Of a stretch of DNA of 64,000 nt, positions 35,005 through 43,221 are shown in pieces. The notes under the pieces were generated by a model that did not search any database, was not told where the DNA came from, and saw nothing but the letters and a program-made list of their open reading frames with translations. The translations under genes were made by a program, and so were the position numbers. The stretch is taken from positions 1-64,000 of the forward strand of contig NZ_JACNMO010000006.1 in the NCBI RefSeq assembly GCF_020622345.1. The letters are read 5' to 3'. This DNA is from Roseobacter weihaiensis. Its GTDB lineage: Bacteria > Pseudomonadota > Alphaproteobacteria > Rhodobacterales > Rhodobacteraceae. Position 1 is the first letter of the stretch; each line of letters opens with the position of its first letter.

Positions 35005-35409
35005 TCAGTTTGGGCGCGCTGCCAGGAGTCTGTCCTCACGTGGTAGCAGCGCACGCAAAGCTTTAAGAGCACGGTAATGTTGCCCTTCCACAAGGCCACG
35101 TGTTGCCTCAGACAGTACATTTCTGCTGTCAGGATCCGTAAAAACCTGGCTCAACTGCTCGATCTGGCGCAAAAGCGGGAGATGCGCATCTTCCGGGTCC
35201 TTGTCGCCAGACAGAACCAGTTGCATGGCAAAACAGACACGTCGAACTGGTGTTTTTGCATCTTCGGGATGAATAGCGTCTCTCAGGCGGAGAATGTTGG
35301 CGTCAGGTGTCAAAATGGAAAGCCGGCTGCGTCGGTCACCATTCTCGATCACGACCCCATTCACCAGAACCCGTTCCTTCGGACTAAGCTTCAAAACCAA
35401 ACCACTCAT
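35005..35409 (-). CDS. flbT: Flagellin translational regulator FlbT
   Basis: FlbT binds the 5' leader of flagellin mRNA in Caulobacter and controls its stability and translation. The 134-residue protein begins LVLKLSPKERVLVNGVVIEN, with SRLSILTPDANILRLRDAIH and the conserved VRRVCFAMQLVLSGD, the usual FlbT plan. It overlaps flaF by four bases. The flagellin gene just upstream has a stem-loop in its leader, a fitting target. Confidence 0.95.
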   Translation of the reverse strand: MSGLVLKLSPKERVLVNGVVIENGDRRSRLSILTPDANILRLRDAIHPEDAKTPVRRVCFAMQLVLSGDKDPEDAHLPLLRQIEQLSQVFTDPDSRNVLSEATRGLVEGQHYRALKALRALLPREDRLLAARPN

Positions 35410-35777
35410 TTACCTACTACCTCTTGCTTTAGACCCTTCAAGATCGCGGCGTTAATTTCCAGCAATGGAACGGCGGATTCGAGCTTCCTGAGAACTTTGT
35501 GCGAATGCTGCCGTGTAAAATCTGCCAAGTAGACAATTCTGGCCCGCAGGTCATCAGGCAACAGGTTCTCTGGGTTGGCTGCATCCACTGCGAGGGCGGT
35601 CCAAAGCTGATTGTTTTCATGTAAAGCTTCCGCGAGTGCGACGAAGTCATCTCTCTGAAGCGCCCGTTTAATTCGGTGAGAAATCCGTGCGATAACATCA
35701 TACTCACTGCTTCGCGCTGTTTTGGTTGCGGCCTGTGTGGGCGCATAAGCGCGTTGAGCCTGAGCAAAAGAATTCAC
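35406..35777 (-). CDS. flaF: Flagellin synthesis regulator FlaF, GTG start
   Basis: FlaF acts with FlbT in flagellin production and export in alphaproteobacteria. The 123-residue protein has the family sequence AQRAYAPTQAATKTARSSEY, HENNQLWTALAVDAANPENL and LPDDLRARIVYLADFTRQHS. Translation starts at GTG 35777 with AAAGG upstream. It follows fliC by about 75 bases that hold a strong hairpin. Confidence 0.94.
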   Translation of the reverse strand: MNSFAQAQRAYAPTQAATKTARSSEYDVIARISHRIKRALQRDDFVALAEALHENNQLWTALAVDAANPENLLPDDLRARIVYLADFTRQHSHKVLRKLESAVPLLEINAAILKGLKQEVVGK

Positions 35778-35817
35778 AATACAACCTTTATATCAGCTTG
35801 CCGGGGTTATTTGGGTC

Positions 35818-35841
35818 AGGGGCGCGCGGTCGCGCGCCCCT
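35818..35841 (-). terminator. GC-rich hairpin between fliC and flaF
   Basis: Two 11-base arms, AGGGGCGCGCG and CGCGCGCCCCT on the minus strand, leave a two-base centre, so a stem of about ten pairs with a four-base loop is realistic. It begins 12 bases after the fliC stop. No T-run follows, so it may protect the fliC mRNA 3' end or partly block reading into flaF-flbT instead of ending transcription fully. Confidence 0.6.
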
Positions 35842-35853
35842 GTATTAATCTTC

Positions 35854-37143
35854 TTAACGGAACAGAGACAGGATCGTCTGCGGTGCCTGGTTGGCAATCG
35901 ACAGAGCCTGTACACCAAGCTGCTGCTGCGTTTGCAGCGCCTGAAGCTTGGCCGAAGCCGCTTCCATGTCTGCATCCACAAGCGTACCGATGCCGGATGT
36001 CAGCAGGTCCGTCAGCTTGCCCACAAATTCCATCTGTGTGTCGATCTGACGACCGCTGGAACCAAACGCAGCTGCCGCATCGATTGAAGTCTGAATCAGA
36101 CCCTCGATGTTCTCGAGCGCTTCAGTAGCGCCCTCCGACGTTGTTACATCGATGTCTGCCAGCGCGGCAAGGCCACCCCCAGCAACCATACCGTCAGATG
36201 CAGATGTCATCGAGTCGACCCGCACCGCAATGGTATCACCAGCAGTTGTTGTGGTGGATGTTGCGGACAGACCGGTTGCCGTCGCCGTAAAGTTCAAGTC
36301 TGCGGTGTCGATGCCATTTGCCGGGTCGGCCGCAAAAGCTGCGAAAGCGGCTGCCAGACCGGCACCTACTTCTGCTGCCGTATCACCTTCCTTGGCGACG
36401 TACACGATTTCAGATGCACCAGCAACGTCAGCAGTCGTCGTAAGATTGCCCAGCGCGGCAGCGTCGAAAGTACTGTTGTCAGCGTCCGCCGCTGTGAACC
36501 CGATGCTGAAAGCAACACCAGCTTCGACACCCAAAATATCCAGCGTTTGAGTCTGCGTGCCATTCAGAGTGGCAGCTGCCGCACCTACGGTGCCACTACC
36601 CGCCGCATAGACTGCGTCACTTGCAATTTCCAGCTGCTGAGAGCCAAGGTCCTGCACCGTCACGTCGATATTGTTCGGTGTAACGGAACCGTCAGATGCG
36701 CGGTCCAACGAAGAGAGGATTGAAACGGTTCCGCCGCCGGAAAGAAGGTTCAGGCCGTTGAATTGGGCCGCACCAGCAATCGATCCGATCTGATCTGTCA
36801 GTGCTTCGATATCCGTCTGAATCTTGGAACGGTCTACGTTCGATTCCTGAGAATTGACGATCTTGCCTTTGATTTCTGTCAGCAGGTCTGTGATCGATTC
36901 AGCACCATTCAGGGCCACACCGACGGTTGCCTGACCGAGCGACAGCGAGTCAGAGATCGCTTTGAAACCTTCGACGTCGGACGACATCACTTTGGAAATT
37001 GCCCAGACGGCAGCGTTGTCTTTGGCGCTCTCGACTGTTTTACCGGTGGAGATTTCGCTTTGCACTTTGCCCAGGTCCATGTTGATGGATTTCAGGGTCT
37101 GCAGTGCAACCATTGCACTGTTGTTGGTAAGAATGCTCGACAT
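35854..37143 (-). CDS. fliC: Flagellin FliC
   Basis: Flagellin is the filament subunit. The 429-residue protein has the conserved N-terminal D0/D1 region (SSILTNNSAMVALQTLKSIN; DLGKVQSEISTGKTVESAKD) and C-terminal region (QIDTQMEFVGKLTDLLTSGI; LQALQTQQQLGVQALSIANQ), ending QTILSLFR. The middle, about residues 170-340, is Ala/Thr-rich and variable. The ATG at 37143 starts the usual MSSILTNN; upstream in-frame codons lie in the leader. It is the only flagellin gene in the window and is followed by flaF and flbT. No fliD or fliS is seen. Confidence 0.97.
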   Translation of the reverse strand: MSSILTNNSAMVALQTLKSINMDLGKVQSEISTGKTVESAKDNAAVWAISKVMSSDVEGFKAISDSLSLGQATVGVALNGAESITDLLTEIKGKIVNSQESNVDRSKIQTDIEALTDQIGSIAGAAQFNGLNLLSGGGTVSILSSLDRASDGSVTPNNIDVTVQDLGSQQLEIASDAVYAAGSGTVGAAAATLNGTQTQTLDILGVEAGVAFSIGFTAADADNSTFDAAALGNLTTTADVAGASEIVYVAKEGDTAAEVGAGLAAAFAAFAADPANGIDTADLNFTATATGLSATSTTTTAGDTIAVRVDSMTSASDGMVAGGGLAALADIDVTTSEGATEALENIEGLIQTSIDAAAAFGSSGRQIDTQMEFVGKLTDLLTSGIGTLVDADMEAASAKLQALQTQQQLGVQALSIANQAPQTILSLFR

Positions 37144-37185
37144 AAGCATGTTCCTTTGATCATTCACGCTTTGCGCGGTTTGCAC

Positions 37186-37204
37186 CCGGTTTTACTCAAA
37201 CCGG
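37186..37204 (-). promoter_or_regulatory. Stem-loop in the flagellin mRNA leader
   Basis: CCGGTTT and AAACCGG form a perfect seven-base stem with a five-base loop, 43 bases upstream of the fliC start. FlbT of Caulobacter acts on the flagellin leader, and flbT is encoded nearby, so this is a plausible target. That the leader extends this far is assumed. Confidence 0.5.
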
Positions 37205-37350
37205 ATAAGAACTGTCTTTCTGACCAATGCATTCACCTTCGCAGGCAATGCGCCATCCGACCTCGGATGCAAGCGCACCATGCCCCTGAAAACCCTAATG
37301 AGTCCTAAAGTCATATCCCTCTGTTACTTCGGCTTTTATGCAAATTGATC

Positions 37351-37710
37351 TTAAGCACGCTTCTCGACGGATCCATCTTGCGACAGGTTGATCGACCGCT
37401 TTGCACCATTGGAATCATAGGTGTCGAGCGTACTGCGCACACGCCGGAGTGCCGCCAGACGATTCGCCACCGAGCGAATCCCTTGCAGGGCATGATCCAG
37501 CAGGTCCTGGTTGCGCTTCAGCTTACCAGTCAAATCCTGAAGCGGTTTGGCTTCGAGCTCTTCAAGAACCGAAAGTTCTTCGATCAATGCCTCTTTTTGT
37601 TCGAGCAGACGCCCGATCTTTTCAAGATTTCCGGTCAGCAGTGCCTCGCGCTCCGCGTCCAGAACATCATCAAGCGCATCCACGACATTGCTAAAGTCAG
37701 TATTACTCAT
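37351..37710 (-). CDS. flgN: FlgN-like chaperone
   Basis: FlgN is the export chaperone of the hook-filament junction proteins FlgK and FlgL. The 119-residue protein is a helical bundle: DALDDVLDAEREALLTGNLE, KIGRLLEQKEALIEELSVLE, LTGKLKRNQDLLDHALQGIR, with an acidic N-terminus. The family is weakly conserved, so the call rests on length, the opening helix pattern and position after flgJ, which it overlaps by eight bases. Confidence 0.75.
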   Translation of the reverse strand: MSNTDFSNVVDALDDVLDAEREALLTGNLEKIGRLLEQKEALIEELSVLEELEAKPLQDLTGKLKRNQDLLDHALQGIRSVANRLAALRRVRSTLDTYDSNGAKRSINLSQDGSVEKRA

Positions 37711-38002
37711 TGGTTTTCTCCTTTAAAGATTCGAACAAGGCTTCGGCGAGGCCAATCCCACCCGCCTTGACCATCTGCATCGCTTGCTCCTGCACCAGAA
37801 AGGAGGAGAACTGGTCCTCCCCCGCGCCGCCGCCGAACTGACTGCTCGTTTTACCCAGACCGGCGGATTTGAGCATCTCTGCAAGAAACCCGGCCTCCAT
37901 TTTTTCGGCCGCCTCACGCAACGCCTTGTCTTTATTCACAGCGTTGGGAACGGTTGGTCCCACCGGATTAACTTCGCTCATGTCAACTATCTCCAATTGC
38001 AT
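37703..38002 (-). CDS. flgJ: Rod-binding protein FlgJ, single-domain form
   Basis: The 99-residue protein is the rod-binding domain alone: LREAAEKMEAGFLAEMLKSA, GEDQFSSFLVQEQAMQMVKA, GGIGLAEALFESLKE. It lacks the muramidase half of enterobacterial FlgJ. That activity is likely supplied by the separate SltF-like transglycosylase at 23.3-24.0 kb, as in Cereibacter sphaeroides. Two starts are possible: this ATG (AGGA seven bases upstream) or one at 37981. Confidence 0.88.
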   Translation of the reverse strand: MQLEIVDMSEVNPVGPTVPNAVNKDKALREAAEKMEAGFLAEMLKSAGLGKTSSQFGGGAGEDQFSSFLVQEQAMQMVKAGGIGLAEALFESLKEKTNE

Positions 38003-38098
38003 GTATTTTTCCTAACCTTGCACCAAACGGGTAAAGAAGCGGTAACCAAGGACTGTCATAGATAGGATCGTAACGCGGAAGAAATCCCGGAGGCTTCA

Positions 38099-39481
38099 GT
38101 GCTTGAAATATCAGTGATCCAATCGCCCACATCCGAGGCTGGCATGCGAAATGCCAAGAGTTCCACGAATGAAAAATCTGCCGCCGAAGCGGATCAGGAA
38201 TTCGAAAAAGAGTATGAGGCAATAGGCGAAAAAACAGCCCGGGCTGAAAGTGACAAGGCGCCCGATAGTGAATCTGCCAGCCAGGGCGAGGCTGACCAAA
38301 GCGCTGAAGAAACAGGGGCGTCGAAGGCAGCTGATGTTGAAACCGAGGCGGCGACAGCCGGGCAAGATCAACCCGATCTGACGCCAGAAGTTTTTCCGGC
38401 CGGTGCTGCGCAGGGCGAAAACACGCTCAACAGCACGGACAATAAATCCGCTTTCAGGACCACCACATCAGAAGAGGCATCCGCTGCCCGGCAACCTCAA
38501 AGCACTCAAGATGCCTCGCAAGTATCAAAGATCGTGGATGGTGTTGAGCAAGCTTCTGTCAAATCAACACAGGCGGAGAAAACGGCACCTGTCTTGGCAA
38601 CGAAACCCAGTGTCGAAACGGTGGTATTGACCAAGGCTGCGGCAAATTCCGAAACGATTGACCTGCCGGCATCTCTTTCGGGCGGCAAACCTCCCGAAGC
38701 CGGGCAGGACCATGTGACCAATGCAGCGCCTCAGCTGCAAAACGGGACAAAAGCACCTGTTGGCCTACAGAATGCAGACCCGGCCAAGGCTGCCGTAAAT
38801 GCGGAAACACCGAGAGACCCCGCAGATGATCTGCCGGTAAAAGAAAGCCTGACCCGCAGCGAAAATACACAGCCTGCTGCGACAATAAAACCGGCTCCGG
38901 GACAACAGGCACCGCTGATGCAGGTGTTGCAGGCCCAACAGATCAAGCTTGAAGCTGTAAAGGACAAAACCGAAATCTCTGCGGCAAGCTTCGGCGATCT
39001 TGACCCGCTCGCGCCTTTGGATGCCCGCAGTGGGCCGCAGGCCGCAGGCGCCACTTTGGCGCAGGCGCTGAACCGCCCTGACACACCGATGATGATCGGA
39101 CGTCAGATGGCGGAAGCGCTGCAAAAACTGCCGGACCGGCCCGTTGAGATTTCTCTCAATCCGCGGGAGCTTGGGCGTGTTCGAATGAATATCTCGGCAG
39201 CCGAAGCGGGCATCACGGTCAACGTGGTCGCCGAGCGCCCTGAGACGCTTGATCTGATGCGCCGAAACATCGACCAACTGACTCGCGAATTTCAGGCCAT
39301 CGGATATGACAATATCAACTTTTCCTTTGCGGAAGGTCAGACAAGGGGAAACTTTGGAGATGGCGGAAATGATCCGCAACCTGAGACCGCACAAACACAT
39401 CTCGATCTGACATCGGTGGAGGAGCCCGTTGCGACCGAACGCACAATGACCTCCTCAACTGGCGTAGACATCAGGCTTTAG
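38099..39481 (+). CDS. fliK: FliK-like hook-length control protein, GTG start
   Basis: FliK measures the hook and triggers the FlhB switch. The 460-residue protein has a long, low-complexity, acidic and Ala/Pro/Gln-rich N-terminal part (to about residue 330) and a C-terminal Flg_hook domain (RPVEISLNPRELGRVRMNIS, GITVNVVAERPETLDLMRRN). GGAGG lies five bases before the GTG. It is upstream of flgD by ten bases. Disorder in the first part fits its ruler role. Confidence 0.88.
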   Translation: MLEISVIQSPTSEAGMRNAKSSTNEKSAAEADQEFEKEYEAIGEKTARAESDKAPDSESASQGEADQSAEETGASKAADVETEAATAGQDQPDLTPEVFPAGAAQGENTLNSTDNKSAFRTTTSEEASAARQPQSTQDASQVSKIVDGVEQASVKSTQAEKTAPVLATKPSVETVVLTKAAANSETIDLPASLSGGKPPEAGQDHVTNAAPQLQNGTKAPVGLQNADPAKAAVNAETPRDPADDLPVKESLTRSENTQPAATIKPAPGQQAPLMQVLQAQQIKLEAVKDKTEISAASFGDLDPLAPLDARSGPQAAGATLAQALNRPDTPMMIGRQMAEALQKLPDRPVEISLNPRELGRVRMNISAAEAGITVNVVAERPETLDLMRRNIDQLTREFQAIGYDNINFSFAEGQTRGNFGDGGNDPQPETAQTHLDLTSVEEPVATERTMTSSTGVDIRL

Positions 39482-39491
39482 AGGACCAGAC

Positions 39492-40169
39492 ATGGATATT
39501 ACCAACACGCAAGCAGCCCAGACAACCAGCCAAATTGCGGCCTCGCAAAGCCAGGCAAGCGCAGTTTTATCGTCGGATTTTGAGACCTTTCTGCAAATGC
39601 TGACAGCTCAGGCGAAGTATCAGGATCCGCTGGAACCCATCTCTTCGTCGGAATACGCCGCCCAGCTTGCGCAGTTTTCAATGGTGGAACAACAGGTGCT
39701 CTCCAATGATCTGCTCACTGCACTAGGCGCCCAAATGACATCGGGCAACATCGGGCAAATCGCGTCGTGGATCGGGCTGGAAGCGCGCACCACAGCACCT
39801 GTTCCGTTTGAGGGTGAGCCAATTACGATCCTGCCCACGTCGGCAGCAGGCGCGGATGAAGTATTCCTGATCGCCTATGGGCCCGATGGCGAGGAAGTCC
39901 TGCGTGAGCAGATTCCAACCGGAAACGAGCCTTTCGAATGGCAGGGTGTTGCCGACGATGGATCAACATTGCCCAGTGGCAACTACAGCTTTGCCGTCGA
40001 GAGCCGCGCCACAGGCCAGACCTTAAGCACGATCCCGGCAGAAACCTACACACGCATTACAGAAGCACGCCGCGCAGGATCCGAGACGGCTTTTGTGCTG
40101 TCGGGTGGCTCCATTGTATTCGCATCGGAAATAGCCGGTCTGCGCGAAGCACCCGGGGAGATCAGCTAA
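39492..40169 (+). CDS. flgD: Hook-cap/assembly protein FlgD
   Basis: FlgD forms the scaffold on which hook subunits assemble. The 225-residue protein has the N-terminal family motif DFETFLQMLTAQAKYQDPLE, then EYAAQLAQFSMVEQQVLSND, and a C-terminal FlgD Ig-like domain (PFEWQGVADDGSTLPSGNYS). Its stop codon overlaps the stop of the convergent oxidoreductase gene by four bases, so no terminator can sit between them. Confidence 0.95.
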   Translation: MDITNTQAAQTTSQIAASQSQASAVLSSDFETFLQMLTAQAKYQDPLEPISSSEYAAQLAQFSMVEQQVLSNDLLTALGAQMTSGNIGQIASWIGLEARTTAPVPFEGEPITILPTSAAGADEVFLIAYGPDGEEVLREQIPTGNEPFEWQGVADDGSTLPSGNYSFAVESRATGQTLSTIPAETYTRITEARRAGSETAFVLSGGSIVFASEIAGLREAPGEIS

Positions 40170-41497
40170 ACCCTGTCGGCCAGCATTAGTTGGGCATAAA
40201 GCGGCGGCATTAGCGCACGCCGGGCCCGGCCAAGGGGAAAACGGGCCAAGGGCGCGCGCATGACAGACGGACACTCTCCTGTCTCGCGACCCAGCGCCAA
40301 ATCCGCGGCCAGCCTGCCTGCATAGCTCCCCATGGCGACCCCGTTGCCATGGTAACACATCGCAGCCCACACCCCTTTGAGACCCGGAATTTCACCGACA
40401 AAGGGGAGCTTTTTTCGCGCAAGGCTGACCATGCCCGACCATGAATTCGGGCTTTCGATATGCGCCCAACGGGGAAACAGGCTTTCAAAGTCCTGGCGCA
40501 CCTTACGACGGGCAGCAGCCTCTGCCCGTGGCCCGGTCAAAAGCGCACCCCGCATGCCAAACAAAAACCGACCATCCGGCATCAGGCGAAAATAGTGTAG
40601 CAGATGGCGCGTGTCATAGCACATCTGATCCGTCGTCCATCCCTGCGCCTCCAGATCTGCTTTGCTCAAGGGGCGCGTTACCAACACCGTTGATTGTCCC
40701 GGCATGTAGCGCCCCGCCAGCCAATCGGGCAGGTCCTCTGAGGAATAGCCGTTAGTCGCGACAATGACATGTTCCGCAATAACTGTGCCGGACGGGCCGG
40801 TCAGATGATGCAACCCATCCCGGCGGGTCATCCCGGTAACGGGGCTACGCCGAAAGAGCTGGGCCCCCGCAGACCGGGCCGCCTTCACAAGACCCGCAAG
40901 ATATTTGCGGGGATTGAGGCCAAACCCCAAAGGAACGGTCAGGGCACCAAAGAACGGGCCTCCTTTCATGCCTTGGTCTTCAAGGTCAGATTTTTCGATA
41001 ATCTGTGGCTCAACGCCGTAGTTTTCGAAGATACGCGCAGCCCTGGCCTGCAAGGTTTTCATGTCTTTCGGGCGATGCGCCAGCTCGGTTTCACCCTGAG
41101 AATGGCGATCCACGTCTAGCCGATATCTCCTGATAAGGTTTTCCACGAACAAAACGGCTGACTTTTCAGCCTGGCGGAATGCGATCCGTTCGCCACGCCC
41201 AAAGCGCGCATCCAGTTCAGCATCCTCCGCCATACCACCGCCAAGACAGCAGAACCCACCATTGCGCCCCGAAGCACCCCATCCAAAATCCTGTGCCTCC
41301 AGCACGGCGACCGAGGCACCGGCCGTGGCCAGATACAAAGCGGCAGACACGCCGGTGAAACCCCCGCCAATGATCGCCACCTGCACCCGCCGGGAACCCT
41401 CCAAGACTTCCGTCGGGGGCATCTCGCAGGTCTTATCCCACCAGCAGCCCTTGCGCGGCACGTCTTCATAGGCAAACGCGGCAAAGATGCGCCTCAT
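40166..41497 (-). CDS. FAD-dependent amine/amino-acid oxidoreductase (PuuB/DAO-like)
   Basis: The 443-residue protein has the FAD-binding Rossmann loop near the N-terminus (AIIGGGFTGVSAALYLATAG) and the family's GASGRNGGFCCLGGG segment, with a C-terminal GVWAAMCYHGNGVAMGSYAG strand. It resembles gamma-glutamylputrescine oxidase (PuuB) and related DAO-family enzymes, which oxidise amines or glutamylated amines. It is the last gene of a PotFGHI-like transporter operon, overlapping the permease gene by one base. Substrate is inferred from context only. Confidence 0.85.
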   Translation of the reverse strand: MRRIFAAFAYEDVPRKGCWWDKTCEMPPTEVLEGSRRVQVAIIGGGFTGVSAALYLATAGASVAVLEAQDFGWGASGRNGGFCCLGGGMAEDAELDARFGRGERIAFRQAEKSAVLFVENLIRRYRLDVDRHSQGETELAHRPKDMKTLQARAARIFENYGVEPQIIEKSDLEDQGMKGGPFFGALTVPLGFGLNPRKYLAGLVKAARSAGAQLFRRSPVTGMTRRDGLHHLTGPSGTVIAEHVIVATNGYSSEDLPDWLAGRYMPGQSTVLVTRPLSKADLEAQGWTTDQMCYDTRHLLHYFRLMPDGRFLFGMRGALLTGPRAEAAARRKVRQDFESLFPRWAHIESPNSWSGMVSLARKKLPFVGEIPGLKGVWAAMCYHGNGVAMGSYAGRLAADLALGRETGECPSVMRAPLARFPLGRARRALMPPLYAQLMLADRV

Positions 41498-42312
41498 CAG
41501 GTCTGACCGGCGGCGCGTTCTTCTTTCTGCTTGCGCACCATGCTGCGTTTTGACACGAGCGACGCGGTTATGACCCCGACGGTCACGACTGCAATCATGA
41601 TCGTCGACAACGCGTTGATCTCGGGCGAGACCCCCAGACGGACAGCAGAGAAGATCTTGATCGGGAGCGTTGTTGCTGCAGGGCCCGCGGTAAAAGACGC
41701 GATGACCAGATCATCCAGGCTGAGCGTGAAGGCAAGCAACCAGCCTGAAACGACCGCAGGCGCGATAATCGGCAAGGTGACAAGTCGGAAGGCGTCAAAA
41801 GCCGAGCAACCCAGATCAAGCGCGGCCTCCTCCAACGAGCGGTCAAATGTCAACAGGCGCGACGAAACCACCACCGAAACAAAGCACATCGAAAAGGTCG
41901 TATGCGCCAACACGATGGTCAGAACCCCGCGATCCAGACCGATCCCGATGAAGAGCAGCAACAGCGACAGGCCGGTGATGACTTCGGGCATCACCAGCGG
42001 CGCGTAGATCATGCCGGAAAACAGCGTCCGTCCCATGAACCGCCCCCCGCGCACCAGCACGTAAGCCGCCATGGTGCCCAGGACCGTTGCCAGGGTCGAA
42101 GACATGATGGCGACTTTGATTGTCACCCAGGCCGCGTCCAGAAAGGCCTCGTTCCGGAGCAGCTCGCCATACCATCTGGTGGAAAACCCGGCCCAGACAG
42201 TGACAAGCTGGCTGGCGTTGAAGGAATAGATAATGAGGATCACCATCGGCAGGTAGAGAAAGGCAAACCCCAGCGTCAGCGATGTGACATTGAACCAGCT
42301 GAGCCTGCTCAT
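41497..42312 (-). CDS. potI: Polyamine-type ABC transporter permease (PotI/PotC-like)
   Basis: The 271-residue membrane protein has six predicted helices (LGFAFLYLPMVILIIYSFNA; VTIKVAIMSSTLATVLGTMA) and the permease EAA loop (EEAALDLGCSAFDAFRLVTL). The ATG at 42312 starts MSRLSWFNV; an upstream extension runs through the previous gene and is rejected. It overlaps the other permease gene by four bases. Its partner subunits are encoded upstream. Confidence 0.9.
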   Translation of the reverse strand: MSRLSWFNVTSLTLGFAFLYLPMVILIIYSFNASQLVTVWAGFSTRWYGELLRNEAFLDAAWVTIKVAIMSSTLATVLGTMAAYVLVRGGRFMGRTLFSGMIYAPLVMPEVITGLSLLLLFIGIGLDRGVLTIVLAHTTFSMCFVSVVVSSRLLTFDRSLEEAALDLGCSAFDAFRLVTLPIIAPAVVSGWLLAFTLSLDDLVIASFTAGPAATTLPIKIFSAVRLGVSPEINALSTIMIAVVTVGVITASLVSKRSMVRKQKEERAAGQT

Positions 42313-43184
42313 GCGTCCTGCTCCGCCTGTTTTTGCTGGTTGCGCTGAAAGAGCACGATGGGGACGATCAGGATCAGCAGCAGGATCACAGCCACCGCGC
42401 TGGCCACCGGCCAATCACGGTTGTTAAAGAACTCCTCCCACAGCACCTTGCCGATCATCAAGGTTTGCGACCCGCCCAAAAGCGAGGGTATCACGAATTC
42501 TCCCAGAGCGGGGATAAAGACCAGAAAGCTGCCCGCGATGATGCCGTTCCTGGACAAGGGGATGGTGACCAGCCAAAAGGCTTGAAACCGCGAACAGCCC
42601 AGATCTTCGGCGGCCTCAATGAGCGATCCGTCAAGCCTGTCGAGGGCCGCATAGATCGGCAGGATCATGAAGGGCAGATAGGTGTAGACGATGCCGATAT
42701 AGACCGCGATATTAGTGTTGAGAATGGTCAGAGGCTGCCCGACAATTCCGGTCCAGAGCAGGAACTGGTTCAGGAAACCTTCTTGGCTGAGGATCCCCAT
42801 CCAGGCGTAAACCCGGATCAGAAAAGACGTCCAGAATGGCAGGATCACAAGCATCATCAGAGTGGGCCGCCATTCCTGCGGCGCGCGGGCCATCCCGTAG
42901 GCGATCGGATAGGCCACAAAGAGTGTCAGAACGGTTGAGACCGACGCGATCTGGAGCGAACTCAGATAAGCTTTCCAATAAAGGTCATCCGAGGCGAGGA
43001 AGGTGAAGTTTTCAAAGTCCAGCGCGGCAAAGAAAGTCGCCAGACCATCGTCCAGCGTCGGTGTATAGGGCGGGATGGCCAAGGCAATATCGGACAGTGA
43101 AATCTTGAAGACGATGGCAAAGGGCACAAGAAACAGTGCCAGCAGCCACGCATAGGGTACCGCAATCAGGACGAGGCGCTGCAT
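42309..43184 (-). CDS. potH: Polyamine-type ABC transporter permease (PotH/PotB-like)
   Basis: The 291-residue permease begins MQRLVLIAVPYAWLLALFLV, has a short periplasmic segment and then the core with the EAA loop (IEAAEDLGCSRFQAFWLVTI). Length is normal for PotH. The longer frame to 43517 runs antisense-shifted across the ATPase gene and is rejected. It lies 37 bases after the ATPase gene. Confidence 0.9.
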   Translation of the reverse strand: MQRLVLIAVPYAWLLALFLVPFAIVFKISLSDIALAIPPYTPTLDDGLATFFAALDFENFTFLASDDLYWKAYLSSLQIASVSTVLTLFVAYPIAYGMARAPQEWRPTLMMLVILPFWTSFLIRVYAWMGILSQEGFLNQFLLWTGIVGQPLTILNTNIAVYIGIVYTYLPFMILPIYAALDRLDGSLIEAAEDLGCSRFQAFWLVTIPLSRNGIIAGSFLVFIPALGEFVIPSLLGGSQTLMIGKVLWEEFFNNRDWPVASAVAVILLLILIVPIVLFQRNQQKQAEQDA

Positions 43185-43221
43185 TACAGGAGATCCCCCG
43201 GTGTGATCTGCGCGTTTGATG

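Noticed and set aside
35845-35856. TTAA-N5-TTAA near the fliC stop as a CtrA box
   Set aside because: Spacing is five, not seven bases, and it lies at the end of the gene.
37291-37304. CTAA-N6-CTAA upstream of fliC as a CtrA box
   Set aside because: Spacing is six bases, one short of the consensus; not enough to claim.
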